A stretch of DNA of 64,000 nucleotides. Origin: Rhizobium sp. LC145 (GTDB lineage: Bacteria > Pseudomonadota > Alphaproteobacteria > Rhizobiales > Rhizobiaceae). The translations under genes were made by a program, and so were the position numbers. Below, in pieces: positions 35,604 through 44,717 of the stretch. The notes beneath the pieces were generated by a model. The model did not search any database. It was given only the letters and a program-made list of their open reading frames with translations, and had not been told where the DNA came from. Each line of letters begins with the position of its first letter. Position 1 is the stretch's first letter. Location of the stretch: positions 1-64,000 of the forward strand of contig NZ_LBHV01000004.1 of assembly GCF_001005825.1 (NCBI RefSeq), in the 5' to 3' direction.

Positions 35604-35646
35604 ATCGTCCGTCCCCTATCCCACTCGCCTTTGAGGGAGGAGGCAG

Positions 35647-37074
35647 CTACCGCCGCTTCTTCCGTCCCTCGAAGGGGTTCTCGCTTGCCTTGAAATGGAT
35701 GCGGATCGGCACGCCCGGCATCTGGAAATCGGCGCGAAGGCCGTTCGTCAGGTAGCGCACATAGGATTCCGGCAGCGCCTCGGGGCGCGTGCAGGAGATC
35801 ATGAAGGCCGGCGGCCGCGCCTTTACCTGGGTCATGTATTTCAGCCTCAGGCGGCGGCCGGAAACCGCCGGCGGCGGATGCTGCACCTGCACGCCCTCCA
35901 GCCAGCGGTTGAGCTTGGCGGTGGAGATGCGCTTGTTCCACACCCGGTCGGTCTCGATGATGTTCTGCATCAGCTTGTCGAGCCCGTAGCCGGTCTGGCC
36001 GGAGATCGGCACGGCGCGGATGCCGCGCGCCTGCGGCAACAGCCGCTCGGTCTTTTCGCGCAGGTCGGCGAGCACCGCCTGCGGGTCTTCCACCAGGTCC
36101 CACTTGTTGAAGGCGAGCACGGCGGCGCGGCCCTCGCGCAAGACCAGGTCGACGATCTGCAGATCCTGCTTCTCGAAGGGAATGGTCGCGTCGAAAATGA
36201 TCACCACGGTTTCCGCAAAGCGGATGGCGCGCAGCGCATCGGCGACCGAAAGCTTTTCGAGCTTCTCGACCACGCGCGCCTTGCGGCGCATGCCGGCCGT
36301 GTCGAACATCTTGATCGTGCGGCCGCGCCAGTCCCATTCCACCGAAATGCTGTCGCGCGTGATCCCCGCCTCCGGCCCGGTCAGCAGCCGGTCCTCGCCG
36401 AGGAAGCGGTTGATGAGGGTCGATTTGCCGGCATTCGGACGCCCGACGATGGCGACGCGCAACGGCTTCGTCTCATCATAGGCGGGTTCGGCTTCTTCCT
36501 CTTCCTCGCCGCTGATGTCGGAGGCCGGAACGTCCACGTTCGTCTCGGCCTCTTCCTCGGGCTCGGGAAACGCCTTCTCCTCGCCGATCGCTGCGACGAT
36601 CGCGTCGCGCAGGTCGATCATGCCTTCGCCATGCTCCGCCGAAATCGGCACCGGCTCGCCGAGGCCCAGCGTGAAAGCGTCGTAGAAGCCGGCGTCCGAG
36701 CCCCGCGCCTCGGACTTGTTGGCGACCAGCACCACCGGCTTGCCGCTGCGGCGCAAGAGTTCGCCGAATGTCTTGTCGAGCGGCGTCAGCCCCATCTTGG
36801 CGTCGACCACGAAAAGGGTGAGGTCGGCCTCGTCGATCGCGGCTTCCGTTTGAGCGCGCATGCGCCCTTCGAGCGTATCCGGCCCCGCCTCTTCGAGACC
36901 GGCCGTATCGACGATGCGGAAGCGCAGGTCGATGAGCTTGGCGTCGCCCGGCCGGCGGTCGCGGGTCACGCCCGGCGTGTCGTCCACCAGCGCCAGCTTC
37001 TTTCCGACCAGCCGGTTGAAGAGCGTGGACTTGCCGACATTCGGGCGTCCGACGATGGCGACGGTGAAGCTCAT
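35647..37074 (-). CDS. der: Ribosome-assembly GTPase Der (EngA)
   Basis: A 475-aa essential GTPase with two G domains in tandem and a C-terminal KH-like domain. P-loops are GRPNVGKST (residues 8-16) and GRPNAGKST in the second domain (about 211-219), with DTPG and DTAG switch II motifs and NKxD motifs (ANKSEA in the first domain, where Asp is replaced by Glu, and FNKWDLVED in the second). An acidic linker [25 protein letters not shown] separates the domains. Acts in 50S subunit maturation. The YfgM-like gene is 31 bp upstream on the same strand, a pairing seen in other rhizobia. Confidence 0.96.
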   Translation of the reverse strand: MSFTVAIVGRPNVGKSTLFNRLVGKKLALVDDTPGVTRDRRPGDAKLIDLRFRIVDTAGLEEAGPDTLEGRMRAQTEAAIDEADLTLFVVDAKMGLTPLDKTFGELLRRSGKPVVLVANKSEARGSDAGFYDAFTLGLGEPVPISAEHGEGMIDLRDAIVAAIGEEKAFPEPEEEAETNVDVPASDISGEEEEEAEPAYDETKPLRVAIVGRPNAGKSTLINRFLGEDRLLTGPEAGITRDSISVEWDWRGRTIKMFDTAGMRRKARVVEKLEKLSVADALRAIRFAETVVIIFDATIPFEKQDLQIVDLVLREGRAAVLAFNKWDLVEDPQAVLADLREKTERLLPQARGIRAVPISGQTGYGLDKLMQNIIETDRVWNKRISTAKLNRWLEGVQVQHPPPAVSGRRLRLKYMTQVKARPPAFMISCTRPEALPESYVRYLTNGLRADFQMPGVPIRIHFKASENPFEGRKKRR

Positions 37075-37105
37075 CCTGTTTTCCTTAAAGCCCTATCTGA
37101 AAGAG

Positions 37106-37777
37106 TTAGGGCGCCTTGCCGGAAGCGGCGATATTGTCGAGCATGATCTGCGCACGGCTCGCCACGTTGCGCGGTGCGGTAGCGTCGCTGCCGATCGCCT
37201 CGAACCACTGCTTGGCGCGGGCGAAATCGCCGGCCTTGAAGGCGGCAAGCCCGAGCGCCTCGCGGGCGGAGTTGCGCAGCGCGTTGGTCTCCCCGGTCAG
37301 CACCTCCACTTCGGCAGAAACCTGGTCATAGGTGCCGGTGTCGATCAGCAGCCAGCCGGCGCGCAGGCGAGCCAGATCGCGGATCGCGGCCGGCGCGCCG
37401 TTGTCCTTGCCGATTTCGGAGAAACTGGTGACGGCCGCCGCCGCATCGCCCTTGTCGGCCTGCACGGAAGCCGCGCGCAGCTTCGCTAGCACCGGATAGG
37501 AGCCCGTGCCGTCCTTGGCGATAGCATCGAGGGCGGAAAGCGCCTCGTCGTTCTTGCCTTCCGAGGCAAGCCTGAGAGCGGCGATGAATCGGTCGCCGGA
37601 TTGCGAGGAATTGTGCGTTTCCCAGTATTCGTAGCCGCGCATGCCCGCGGTTCCGAGGACGATGAGCGCCGCGACGCCGATCACGATCGTCCCGTAGCGC
37701 TTCCAGGCGTTCCTCACCTGGTCGGAACGAAGTTCCTCGTTCACCTCGCGGATAAAGCTGTCGTTGTCGTGCGCCAT
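37106..37777 (-). CDS. YfgM-like TPR membrane protein
   Basis: A 223-aa inner-membrane protein: N-terminal cytoplasmic FIREVNEELRSDQVRNAWKRYG, one membrane helix at about 28-46 (GTIVIGVAALIVLGTAG), and a periplasmic domain of TPR-like repeats (ALRLASEGKNDEALSALDAI, AFKAGDFARAKQWFEAIG). This is the TPR_21/YfgM family, which in E. coli acts with periplasmic chaperones and SecYEG. It is cotranscribed with der. Confidence 0.85.
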   Translation of the reverse strand: MAHDNDSFIREVNEELRSDQVRNAWKRYGTIVIGVAALIVLGTAGMRGYEYWETHNSSQSGDRFIAALRLASEGKNDEALSALDAIAKDGTGSYPVLAKLRAASVQADKGDAAAAVTSFSEIGKDNGAPAAIRDLARLRAGWLLIDTGTYDQVSAEVEVLTGETNALRNSAREALGLAAFKAGDFARAKQWFEAIGSDATAPRNVASRAQIMLDNIAASGKAP

Positions 37778-37996
37778 TCCTGTCTCCGGCCCGTCGGCCT
37801 ATAGAACCCACCCGTCACTGGGAAAAGCGCCTTCTAGCCTATTTTCCCGCACATGTAAGTCCCCCCTCTCCATCCGCTTCTGACATTTTGTTCAACGGCG
37901 GGTAGCAGAAAATACTGCTCCTGCGCAGCTTCTTCAAAGCTTCGCCGCATTCCAGCCCCATGAAACGCACCTTTGGAACAATCGATTCTGGTGATT

Positions 37997-38986
37997 ATGC
38001 GTTCTTTCCTCGCCGTTCTTCCGCTCGCCCTTTCCCTTGCCGCAACGTCAGCGGCGGAAGCCTCCGAAAAGCCGAAGCAGCTCGTGATGATCTCCTTCGA
38101 CGGCGCGGGCGACAATGCGCTGTGGCAGCGCAGCCGCGATTTCGCCAGGCGCGCGAACGCGCATTTCACCTATTTCCTCTCCTGCTCGCTGGTGATCGAG
38201 CGGGCGCGGGCGAAGAACTATCAGGGGCCGCACCAGAAGCCCGGCCGTTCCAATATCGGCTTCGCCAGGGATGCCGAGGAGGCACGCTTGCGGCTCGGCC
38301 ATGTCTGGCAGGCGCATCTGGAAGGCCATGACATCGCCAGCCACACCTGCGGCCATTTCGATGGCAAGGACTGGAGCGCCGCCGACTGGGCGCAGGAATT
38401 TTCCAGTTTCTCGAACACGCTTGCCAGCGCCTGGACGGATGTCGGCGCCGCCGGCGAGGAGCCGGAAGGCTGGCGGGATTTCATCCGAAACGGCGTTACC
38501 GGCTTTCGCGCGCCTTATCTTTCCGTAAGCCCGGCGCTCGCCGAGGCGGAGACGAAGGCGGGCTTCCGCTACGATGCGAGCCTCGTCACCAAGGGTCCGC
38601 TCATGCCGAGCGAGAAGAACGGCGTCATGCGCTTCGGCCTGCCCCTGATCCCGGAAGGCCCCTCCCAGCGGCCGATCATCGCGATGGATTACAACCTCTT
38701 CATCCGTCACTCCGGCGGCATCAACGACCCGAGCCGCTCGGCCGAATTCGAGGAGCGCGCCTATTCCGCCTTCCGCGCCGCCTTCGACAAGCAATACAAG
38801 GGCGAGCGCATTCCACTTCAGATCGGCCTCCATTTCGTGGAAATGAACGGCGGCGCCTATTGGCGCGCCATGGAACGGCTGGCGACGGAAGTCTGCGGCA
38901 TGGAGGATGTTTCCTGCGTCACCTATTCGCAGGCGATTGACGCCATCCGCGAGCGGAAGAGTACGGGAGAGACGTCGGGGCTATAG
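37997..38986 (+). CDS. Exported polysaccharide-deacetylase-family protein
   Basis: A 329-aa exported protein. The ATG at 37997 starts a signal peptide (MRSFLAVLPLALSLAATSA, then AEASEK); frames from 37973 would add a non-secretory extension. The NodB-homology landmarks are VMISFDGAGDN with the catalytic/metal Asp, GHDIASHTCGH with the two metal His, and FRAPYLSV (the usual RxPY motif). Substrate is probably a periplasmic or envelope polysaccharide. Some rhizobial relatives of this long form are only distantly related to known chitin/peptidoglycan deacetylases, so the substrate is open. The gap 38987-39618 downstream holds only repeats and a candidate small RNA. Confidence 0.85.
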   Translation: MRSFLAVLPLALSLAATSAAEASEKPKQLVMISFDGAGDNALWQRSRDFARRANAHFTYFLSCSLVIERARAKNYQGPHQKPGRSNIGFARDAEEARLRLGHVWQAHLEGHDIASHTCGHFDGKDWSAADWAQEFSSFSNTLASAWTDVGAAGEEPEGWRDFIRNGVTGFRAPYLSVSPALAEAETKAGFRYDASLVTKGPLMPSEKNGVMRFGLPLIPEGPSQRPIIAMDYNLFIRHSGGINDPSRSAEFEERAYSAFRAAFDKQYKGERIPLQIGLHFVEMNGGAYWRAMERLATEVCGMEDVSCVTYSQAIDAIRERKSTGETSGL

Positions 38987-39000
38987 ATCACCGTTGTCAC

Positions 39001-39199
39001 CCCTCCCGGCCTGCCGGCCACCCTCCCCACAAGGGGGAGGGAAACACGCGGAACCGGTTTCCTACCTTCCGCCCATTTCACGACTGGCCTTTGCAGAACT
39101 GCGGTGCTGTGGGGTGATGTCAGCGCGGCATATCTCCCTTCCCCTTGTGGGGAGGGAGGCCGGGAGGCCGGGAGGCCGGGAGGCCGGGAGGCCGGGAGG
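39001..39199. repeat. Mosaic palindromic element with GGGAGGCC tandem array
   Basis: Left arm at 39001-39041 and an inverted right arm starting at about 39136 share the repeat sequence also seen at 55.9 and 58.4 kb, with a 95-bp spacer. The spacer ends with GCGCGGCATATC (39123-39134), a 12-mer also found at 48633-48644. The right arm runs into five full and one partial copy of GGGAGGCC (39154-39199), an expansion by slippage of the end of the arm. Confidence 0.75.
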
Positions 39200-39333
39200 G
39201 GACTTAACGGGGAAGAACTTCACCGCTCCAAAAAATATTCTCTCCCGAATTCAAACACTTGAGCCTCCTCACCTTCCCCGTTCGTCCCCGCACTCTCCGT
39301 TTCGCCTAACCTGATCGGGTCATCGGATGGGAA

Positions 39334-39537
39334 CCGGGTTCGCGAACCGGCATCCTTCTGGGTTCAAGGGCTCGGTTTCCGGTGATGGTCGTGAAAGGCA
39401 GCGCCTTGGGGGCTCGGAAATCCTCAACCAGCGCCGCTGACCGCGATCGGGGCAGGCAAACCATTGACCTCCTCCCTACTCCCTGACTGCCTGCCCTTCC
39501 CACAAGCCTCGGCCCGAAAATCGGAATCGATTTTCGG
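39334..39537 (+). ncRNA. Candidate small RNA with CCTCCTCCC loop
   Basis: Three hairpins lie in a row: 39334-39350 (CCGGGTTCGCGAACCGG), 39450-39496 (GGGCAGGC / GCCTGCCC enclosing a loop with CCTCCTCCC at 39468-39476) and 39514-39537 (ten-base arms around GAAT). An exposed anti-Shine-Dalgarno CCUCCUCCC loop is the hallmark of alpha-r14-type sRNAs of rhizobia. The third hairpin lacks a U run. The alternative is that the minus strand carries a 52-codon frame (39464 down to 39306) whose ribosome site GGGAGGAGG is the reverse of the same motif. Confidence 0.35.
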
Positions 39538-39560
39538 AACGCACGATGCGTATTCAAAAG

Positions 39561-39592
39561 AAAAACCGCGCCGGACTGACAACCCGGCGCGG
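39561..39592 (-). terminator. Terminator of bacA
   Basis: CCGCGCCGG (39566-39574) pairs with CCGGCGCGG (39584-39592). On the minus strand the stem is followed by five T residues (39561-39565), 27 bp after the bacA stop. Confidence 0.75.
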
Positions 39593-39618
39593 CCAAAAGT
39601 GCTGTCTTGAATATCCGC

Positions 39619-40899
39619 TCAGTAGGGCCGGTCGGCCGCAAGCTCTCCGTCCGTCTCCTCGCGCTCCAGGTAGCGCTGGTCGATCTCCGGCAGCGGCTTG
39701 TCGTCGATAGCCGCCTCGAAGGCCACGAGACGCTTGTGGATGGAGAGCAGCTCGATGATCGTGGTCCAGGAATTGACGAGATACTGGAACGAGTTGCTGA
39801 CCTGGCCGAAGGCGGTCGCGATCTGCTGATAGATACCATAGGTGATCTTGCCCGCGACGATCGTCGGAACCAGCATGAACAACAGGAAGAGCGCATCGGC
39901 CTGGATGTAGAAATAGCGGGCGACGTTGAAATAGAGATAGTGGAAATACATCCGGAAATAATTCTTCCGCACGTTGGAGAACAGCTCGGTGACGAGCGGC
40001 GGCTGGGCCCGGTCTTCATGGTCCTCGCCGAAAACCAGTTCCTTTCGATAGGCCGCCTCGACGCGCTGGTTGCGGAAGTTGAGGCCCGGAAGCTTGATGC
40101 CGGCAAAGGCGAGCAGCAGCGTGCCGAAGGTGGACCAGCCGAGAGCAAGCCAGAAGAGCGCATGCGCGACTTCGCCGATCACCGGCAGCTCGGAAACATA
40201 GCTAGATAGAGAGAAAAGGATCGGCAGGAACACCACCAGCGTCATCACCGAGTTGATGAGCATGATGCCCAGGCCTTCAAGAATGGTGGCGAAGCGCATC
40301 GTATCTTCCTGGATACGCTGCGAGGCGCCTTCGATATGGCGGACCTTCTCCCACATCGACATGTAGTAATTGTTCATCGCCGTGCGCCAGCGGAACACGT
40401 AGTGGCTGACGAAGAAATCCGTGATGATCGAGACGAACATGCTGAGGAACGCGATCTGCGCAAAGATCAGCATGAGATCGTAGAAATTCCAGACCGTTAT
40501 GCCGGGTTGCTTGGTAAGCGCATTCTGCAGCAGGTCACCGAAAGGACGCCGCCAATTGTTGATCGCGACCGAAATCTGCACGCCGAAATAGGTGGAAAAG
40601 ATGATCAGCGCCGAGCCCCAGATGGACCAGATCTTCCAGGGATGGTTGCCCGCGCGGATATGCCAGAAGCCACAGAAAAGCAGCACGCAGATGAGGAAGT
40701 AGATGTAGAAGCCGAGATTGTCGGGAACCAGGAAGAAGCTCAGGTCGATCGGCGGTTCCTGCCCCTCCGCCAGCGGCGCGAAGCCGAGCGAGGGAACGAT
40801 GTCCCATCCTGCCCAATACCAGAACAGAATGCAGGCGACCGTCCAAACGCAAAGAGAAGTGAAGTAGGCCTTGGGCTGCGGGAAGAAGGAGTGGAACAC
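39619..40899 (-). CDS. bacA: Peptide transporter BacA/SbmA
   Basis: A 426-aa inner-membrane protein with about seven helices that imports Pro-rich and cysteine-rich peptides using the proton gradient. It begins FHSFFPQPKAYFTSLCVW and contains the conserved NNWRRPFGDLLQNAL, FRWRTAMNNYYMSMWEKVRHIEGASQRIQEDTMRFA (the SbmA_BacA signature) and VARYFYIQADALFLLFMLVPTIVAGKITYGIYQQI. The start is GTG at 40899. In Sinorhizobium BacA protects bacteroids against plant NCR peptides and is needed for symbiosis; in Brucella for chronic infection. Here it is a single-gene unit with its own terminator. Confidence 0.95.
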   Translation of the reverse strand: MFHSFFPQPKAYFTSLCVWTVACILFWYWAGWDIVPSLGFAPLAEGQEPPIDLSFFLVPDNLGFYIYFLICVLLFCGFWHIRAGNHPWKIWSIWGSALIIFSTYFGVQISVAINNWRRPFGDLLQNALTKQPGITVWNFYDLMLIFAQIAFLSMFVSIITDFFVSHYVFRWRTAMNNYYMSMWEKVRHIEGASQRIQEDTMRFATILEGLGIMLINSVMTLVVFLPILFSLSSYVSELPVIGEVAHALFWLALGWSTFGTLLLAFAGIKLPGLNFRNQRVEAAYRKELVFGEDHEDRAQPPLVTELFSNVRKNYFRMYFHYLYFNVARYFYIQADALFLLFMLVPTIVAGKITYGIYQQIATAFGQVSNSFQYLVNSWTTIIELLSIHKRLVAFEAAIDDKPLPEIDQRYLEREETDGELAADRPY

Positions 40900-41032
40900 G
40901 GAGCTTTTGCTTTCCTGAGTTCGAGGCGGAAATTGTGTCGAAACACTTTATGCGCCCGAAACTACGGCAGTTCCAAGATAGCGGCAATGGCCGCAAGCCT
41001 TTGTTACATGATTGTAATTGGAAGCCTGGGGC

Positions 41033-42205
41033 TCAGGCGCGCCGCGCGACCGGCATGGCCAGAACCGCCGAAACGGCGAGTGCCGCGGCGGCCAGCACCG
41101 TCGGCAGGGTGAAGCTGCCGCTCGCCTCGGCCGCCCAGCCCGCCACCAGGGGCCCGAGGATCTGCCCCGTGCCGAAACCGGCGGTGACGAGCGCGATCGC
41201 CCGGCGCGGGCTCTCCGGCGCGAGCTTCCGCGCGATCTGCAATCCATAGGCGGTGATCACCATGAAAGTGACGCCCAGCAGCAGCCCGCCGGTTAGCGCG
41301 CCCGCGACTGGCGGAAGGATCACCGAGCAGAAGACGCCGACCGCCTGAACGCAGATCGCCGCGACATAGGCGCTTGCAAGCCCGAAGCGTTCGGCCGCCG
41401 GGCGCCACAGCACGAGCGATACGGCGGCCGCGATGCCCGTCACGAACCAGGCGAGGAATTCCACGATCGGCCCGGCCGATCCCATGCGCACGATGGTGAC
41501 GAGAAAGGTCGCGGTGATGACGTAGCCGAAGCCGACCAGGCTGTAGGATGCGGTGAGCAGCACGAAGGGCGTTCGCCATTGGAGCGGCGGCTCGACACCG
41601 GAGGCCGCGCCGTCCACCGGCCTCGGCAGAAAGCGATAGACGAACGGAAAGGCGATGAGCACGATCACCGCTCCGGCGATCCAGCTCGCCTGCCAGCCAT
41701 GCGCACCGTCACCGGCGATCGTGTTGACGACGAGAACGAGCGCCGAGGAAAGCGCCATGCCAAGCCCTACCCCGCCGAAATGCAGCGCCCCCACGGCGTC
41801 GCGGCCGGCTGCATGGGGCATCACGATCGACGAGGTGAAAAGCATGGCAAACGCGCTCGCCACGCCCGCAAGAAAACGGATGACGATGAAGGCGAGGACG
41901 GAGCCCGTCGCCGCCATCGCCGCAAGCAGGATAGCCGTCGCCATGACGCTTAAGAGCGCCACCGCCCTCTCCCGCCCGGCCGCCCAGCCGTGCGCTGCCA
42001 GGATCGCGCCGGCGAGATAGCCCGCGAAATTACCGGCCGCGATCAGCCCCGCATCGGCGGCCGAAAGCGGCAGACCGGCCATCATCCCCGGCAGGATCGG
42101 CGTGTAGAAGAAGCGCCCGAAACCCATGGCCGCCGCCATGGCGATGGAGCCTGCAAGGCCGATCAGCAGCGGGCGGGCTGATTGGGCGATATTCGTCTGG
42201 AGCAT
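41033..42205 (-). CDS. YbfB/YjiJ-family MFS transporter
   Basis: A 390-aa, 12-helix major-facilitator protein of the YbfB/YjiJ family: MGFGRFFYTPILPGMMAGLPLSAADAGLIAAGNFAGYLAGAILAAHG at the start is diagnostic. Length is typical. It lies 245 bp from the divergent small gene at 42450, with a palindromic promoter region between. Substrate unknown; in many genomes such genes sit next to a LysR regulator, which is missing here. Confidence 0.88.
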   Translation of the reverse strand: MLQTNIAQSARPLLIGLAGSIAMAAAMGFGRFFYTPILPGMMAGLPLSAADAGLIAAGNFAGYLAGAILAAHGWAAGRERAVALLSVMATAILLAAMAATGSVLAFIVIRFLAGVASAFAMLFTSSIVMPHAAGRDAVGALHFGGVGLGMALSSALVLVVNTIAGDGAHGWQASWIAGAVIVLIAFPFVYRFLPRPVDGAASGVEPPLQWRTPFVLLTASYSLVGFGYVITATFLVTIVRMGSAGPIVEFLAWFVTGIAAAVSLVLWRPAAERFGLASAYVAAICVQAVGVFCSVILPPVAGALTGGLLLGVTFMVITAYGLQIARKLAPESPRRAIALVTAGFGTGQILGPLVAGWAAEASGSFTLPTVLAAAALAVSAVLAMPVARRA

Positions 42206-42230
42206 GCACGCGTTATCGCAGTCCCGCGCC

Positions 42231-42252
42231 TTGTCTACAATTCAGGAATTGT
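42231..42252. promoter_or_regulatory. Overlapping palindromes before MFS gene
   Basis: TTGT-CT-ACAA (42231-42240) overlaps ACAATTC-AG-GAATTGT (42237-42252), a perfect 16-base palindrome ending 47 bp before the MFS start codon. The first resembles GntR/FCD-type TTGTnnACAA sites. This is a likely operator for the transporter gene. Confidence 0.45.
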
Positions 42253-42449
42253 CATTGCTGCGATGAAAAGCACTGATGAGTGAGCGGTTCGTGAACATCC
42301 GGGCGAATACCCGCGGCAAACGCCGCGCATCGCCTTGGCGGTAAGGATTCGCAACGATTTGATGCACTGCAACCAGGAAATTGTCTTGCTGCCGTCACGA
42401 ATGGGGCTCACGATATCCTCATCGCTATGAGGGCGAGGAGGCGAAAGCC

Positions 42450-42689
42450 ATGAACCGTGACCTGACCCTTTCTGAAGTGCTGGTCGATCCGCTGATCGGG
42501 CAATTGCGGAAAGCCGATCACGTGGGCAATGCGGCCTTCGCGCAGTTGATGGAAAGCGCCGCGCGGGTGCAGACACGCAACCGCATCCAGCACCTCCATG
42601 CCGAACGCGCGGAAGCCTTCTACCGCCAGCTCGCAGCCGTCTCCGAAGAGCAGGCGGCAAGCCGCGTCAGTTCGCAAGCGTCAGGATGA
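42450..42689 (+). CDS. Small protein of unknown function (79 aa)
   Basis: A 79-aa protein beginning MNRDLTLSEVLVDPLIGQLR, soluble, mainly helical, with many Ala, Arg and Gln. GGAGG lies nine bases before the ATG at 42450, which supports the start; the open frame continues upstream without a signal. It overlaps the 3' end of the convergent map gene by 23 bp. I cannot assign a family. The charged pattern and size suit a small regulatory or adaptor protein. Confidence 0.6.
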   Translation: MNRDLTLSEVLVDPLIGQLRKADHVGNAAFAQLMESAARVQTRNRIQHLHAERAEAFYRQLAAVSEEQAASRVSSQASG

Positions 42690-43422
42690 GCGGGCCGTTG
42701 CGCGTCGCGACGATCGTATGCTCGTATTGCACGGTCGGCGCCCGCGGATCGCTGTAGAGCGTCCAGGGATCGCCATTGCCGCCGTCCTCGGCCCATTCCG
42801 CTCCAAGCGACAGGAACGGCTCCACGGTGAACACCAGCCCCTCCTCCATCACGCGCGTCTCATCGGGATCGTGCCAGGTCGCGACCTCTTTCGGCTCCTC
42901 GTGAAGCGAGCGGCCGATGCCGTGGCTCGAAAGATTGGTAATCAGCGTGTAGCGGTTTTTCTTGGCAAAGGCGCCGATCGAATTGCCGATGCCGGCAAGT
43001 GGCTTGCCGGCCTTCACCTGCTGCAGGCCGGTCCAGAGCGCGCGGCGCCCGTCGCGGCAAAGCTTCTCGATTTCCTTCTTGACCGGCGGCACCGCATAGG
43101 AAGCGCCCGTATCTGAGAAGAAGCCGTCCTTCACCGCCGAGACGTCGATATTGACGAGGTCGCCGGGCTTGATGACGCGATCCCCCGCAATGCCGTGCGC
43201 CACTTCCTCGTTGACGCTGATACAGGTGGCGGCGGGAAACTTATAGCAGGTCTCCGGCGCGGATTGGGCTCCGGCATCCTCCAGCGCCTTGCGGCCGATA
43301 GCGTCCAGCTCGCGCGTGGTGATGCCGGGCTCCAGCGCCTTCGCCATCAGTTCCATCGTCCGCGCGCAGATGCGACCGATCTCCTTGAGTTTCGCGAGTT
43401 CGTCTTCGCTGGAAATAACCAT
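42667..43422 (-). CDS. map: Type I methionine aminopeptidase
   Basis: A 251-aa cytosolic metalloenzyme that removes N-terminal Met. All five metal ligands are present: D93, D104, H167, E201 and E234, in the contexts NIDVSAVKDGFFSDTG, SSHGIG, FTVEP and YEHTIV. Length is that of the short type I form. Many rhizobia have two map genes; I cannot tell from the window whether this is the essential copy. Confidence 0.94.
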   Translation of the reverse strand: MVISSEDELAKLKEIGRICARTMELMAKALEPGITTRELDAIGRKALEDAGAQSAPETCYKFPAATCISVNEEVAHGIAGDRVIKPGDLVNIDVSAVKDGFFSDTGASYAVPPVKKEIEKLCRDGRRALWTGLQQVKAGKPLAGIGNSIGAFAKKNRYTLITNLSSHGIGRSLHEEPKEVATWHDPDETRVMEEGLVFTVEPFLSLGAEWAEDGGNGDPWTLYSDPRAPTVQYEHTIVATRNGPLILTLAN

Positions 43423-43449
43423 GTATGCGACCTGTCTTTCTTTCCTCGT

Positions 43450-44511
43450 TCAGGCAGCCGGTTTCGCGCCATCGCTCGATCCCGTCAATTCCTTTCTGAC
43501 GAGAGGCGCCACCCTGGTGCCGTAAAGCTCGATGCCGCGCATGATCTCTCCATGCGGCATCGGCCCGATCGCCATCTGCAAAAGGAAGCGGTCGTTGCCG
43601 AATACCTTGTGGGCCGCAACGATCTTTTCCGCGACCCGTTCCGGATCGCCGACGAAGAGATTGCCGGTCGGCCCGCGCGCCTGGTCGTAATGCGCGCGGC
43701 TCGTCGGTCCCCAGCCACGCTCGCGGCCGATGCGGTTCATCACCTCCGCCTGCGGCCCGTAGAACCGGTCGGCTGCCTCCTGCGTGGTATCGGCGATGAA
43801 GCCGTGCACATTGATGCTCGTCGCAAGCTTCGAAATATCCTGCCCGGCGCGGCGCGCCGCCTCGCGGTAGAGCTGGAAGAGGGATGCGAAGCGCGGATAT
43901 TCTCCGCCGATGATGGCCAGCGCCACCGGCAGGCCGAGCGCGCCCGCCCTTGCCACCGATTGCGGCGTGCCGCCCACCGCCACCCAGACCGGGAGCCGCT
44001 CCTGCAACGGACGGGGATAAACGCCTCGGCCATGGATCGGCGGGCGCATCTCACCCTCCCAAGTCACATGCTCGCCGTCGCGGATCGCCAGAAGCAGGTC
44101 GAGCTTTTCGGCGAAGAGCTGGTCGTAATCGCCGAGATCGTAGCCGAAGAGCGGGAAGGATTCGATGAAGGAACCCCGGCCCGCCATGATCTCCGCCCGC
44201 CCGCCGGAAAGCAGGTCCACGGTCGAAAACTGCTGGAAGACACGCACCGGATCGTCGGAGCTCAGCACCGAGACCGCGCTGGTGAGCCGGATGTTCTTCG
44301 TCCTGACGGCAGCGGCCGCCAGCACTGTCGAGGGTGAGGAGACCGCATAGTCCGGCCGGTGGTGTTCTCCGAGCCCGAAGACGTCGAGGCCGACTTGATC
44401 GGCAAGCTCGATTTCCTCCAGGAGGTTCTTCAGCCGCCGCGCCGCCTCCGGCCCCTTGCCGTCCTGCGGGTTGGGATCGACATCAGCAAAAGTGTAAAGG
44501 CCGAGTTCCAT
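43450..44511 (-). CDS. LLM-class flavin-dependent oxidoreductase
   Basis: A 353-aa (beta/alpha)8 flavin enzyme of the bacterial luciferase-like group: [15 protein letters not shown] at the start, [47 protein letters not shown] and [30 protein letters not shown]. Reduced FMN is usually supplied by a separate reductase, not found here. Starts 27 bp after map ends in reverse order (upstream on the same strand), so map may be cotranscribed with it. Substrate unknown. Confidence 0.85.
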   Translation of the reverse strand: MELGLYTFADVDPNPQDGKGPEAARRLKNLLEEIELADQVGLDVFGLGEHHRPDYAVSSPSTVLAAAAVRTKNIRLTSAVSVLSSDDPVRVFQQFSTVDLLSGGRAEIMAGRGSFIESFPLFGYDLGDYDQLFAEKLDLLLAIRDGEHVTWEGEMRPPIHGRGVYPRPLQERLPVWVAVGGTPQSVARAGALGLPVALAIIGGEYPRFASLFQLYREAARRAGQDISKLATSINVHGFIADTTQEAADRFYGPQAEVMNRIGRERGWGPTSRAHYDQARGPTGNLFVGDPERVAEKIVAAHKVFGNDRFLLQMAIGPMPHGEIMRGIELYGTRVAPLVRKELTGSSDGAKPAA

Positions 44512-44635
44512 GAAAGCGCATCCTTTGGTTTCTACTTCTTGAGATAGAGGCGGAACCCCTGTTCATCAAATGCGAAACTTTCGAACGAATTGTTCGACGG
44601 GATGGATCGCTCGCAGACCCCACGCTCCGGAAAAG

Positions 44636-44668
44636 CAAGGCCCCGTCGCCGCTGGTGACGGGGCCTTG
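44636..44668 (-). terminator. Terminator after AHSA1 gene
   Basis: A 12-bp stem (44636-44647 with 44657-44668) 50 bp after the AHSA1 stop; CTTTTCC follows on the minus strand. Confidence 0.7.
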
Positions 44669-44717
44669 AATCGGATTGGCAGGCTTTCCTCACAAACCCT
44701 TGCGATGACTCGATGTT

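Noticed and set aside
35695-37146. 483-codon frame opposite der
   Set aside because: Antisense shadow of Der.
39320-39400. Possible tRNA-like segment (GGTTCAAGGG)
   Set aside because: No cloverleaf, anticodon stem or CCA-proximal pairing could be drawn.
39465-40163. N-terminal part of a long minus-strand frame overlapping bacA
   Set aside because: It is out of frame with bacA and runs through the bacA terminator; only the last 52 codons (from 39464) have a ribosome site and are mentioned as an alternative.
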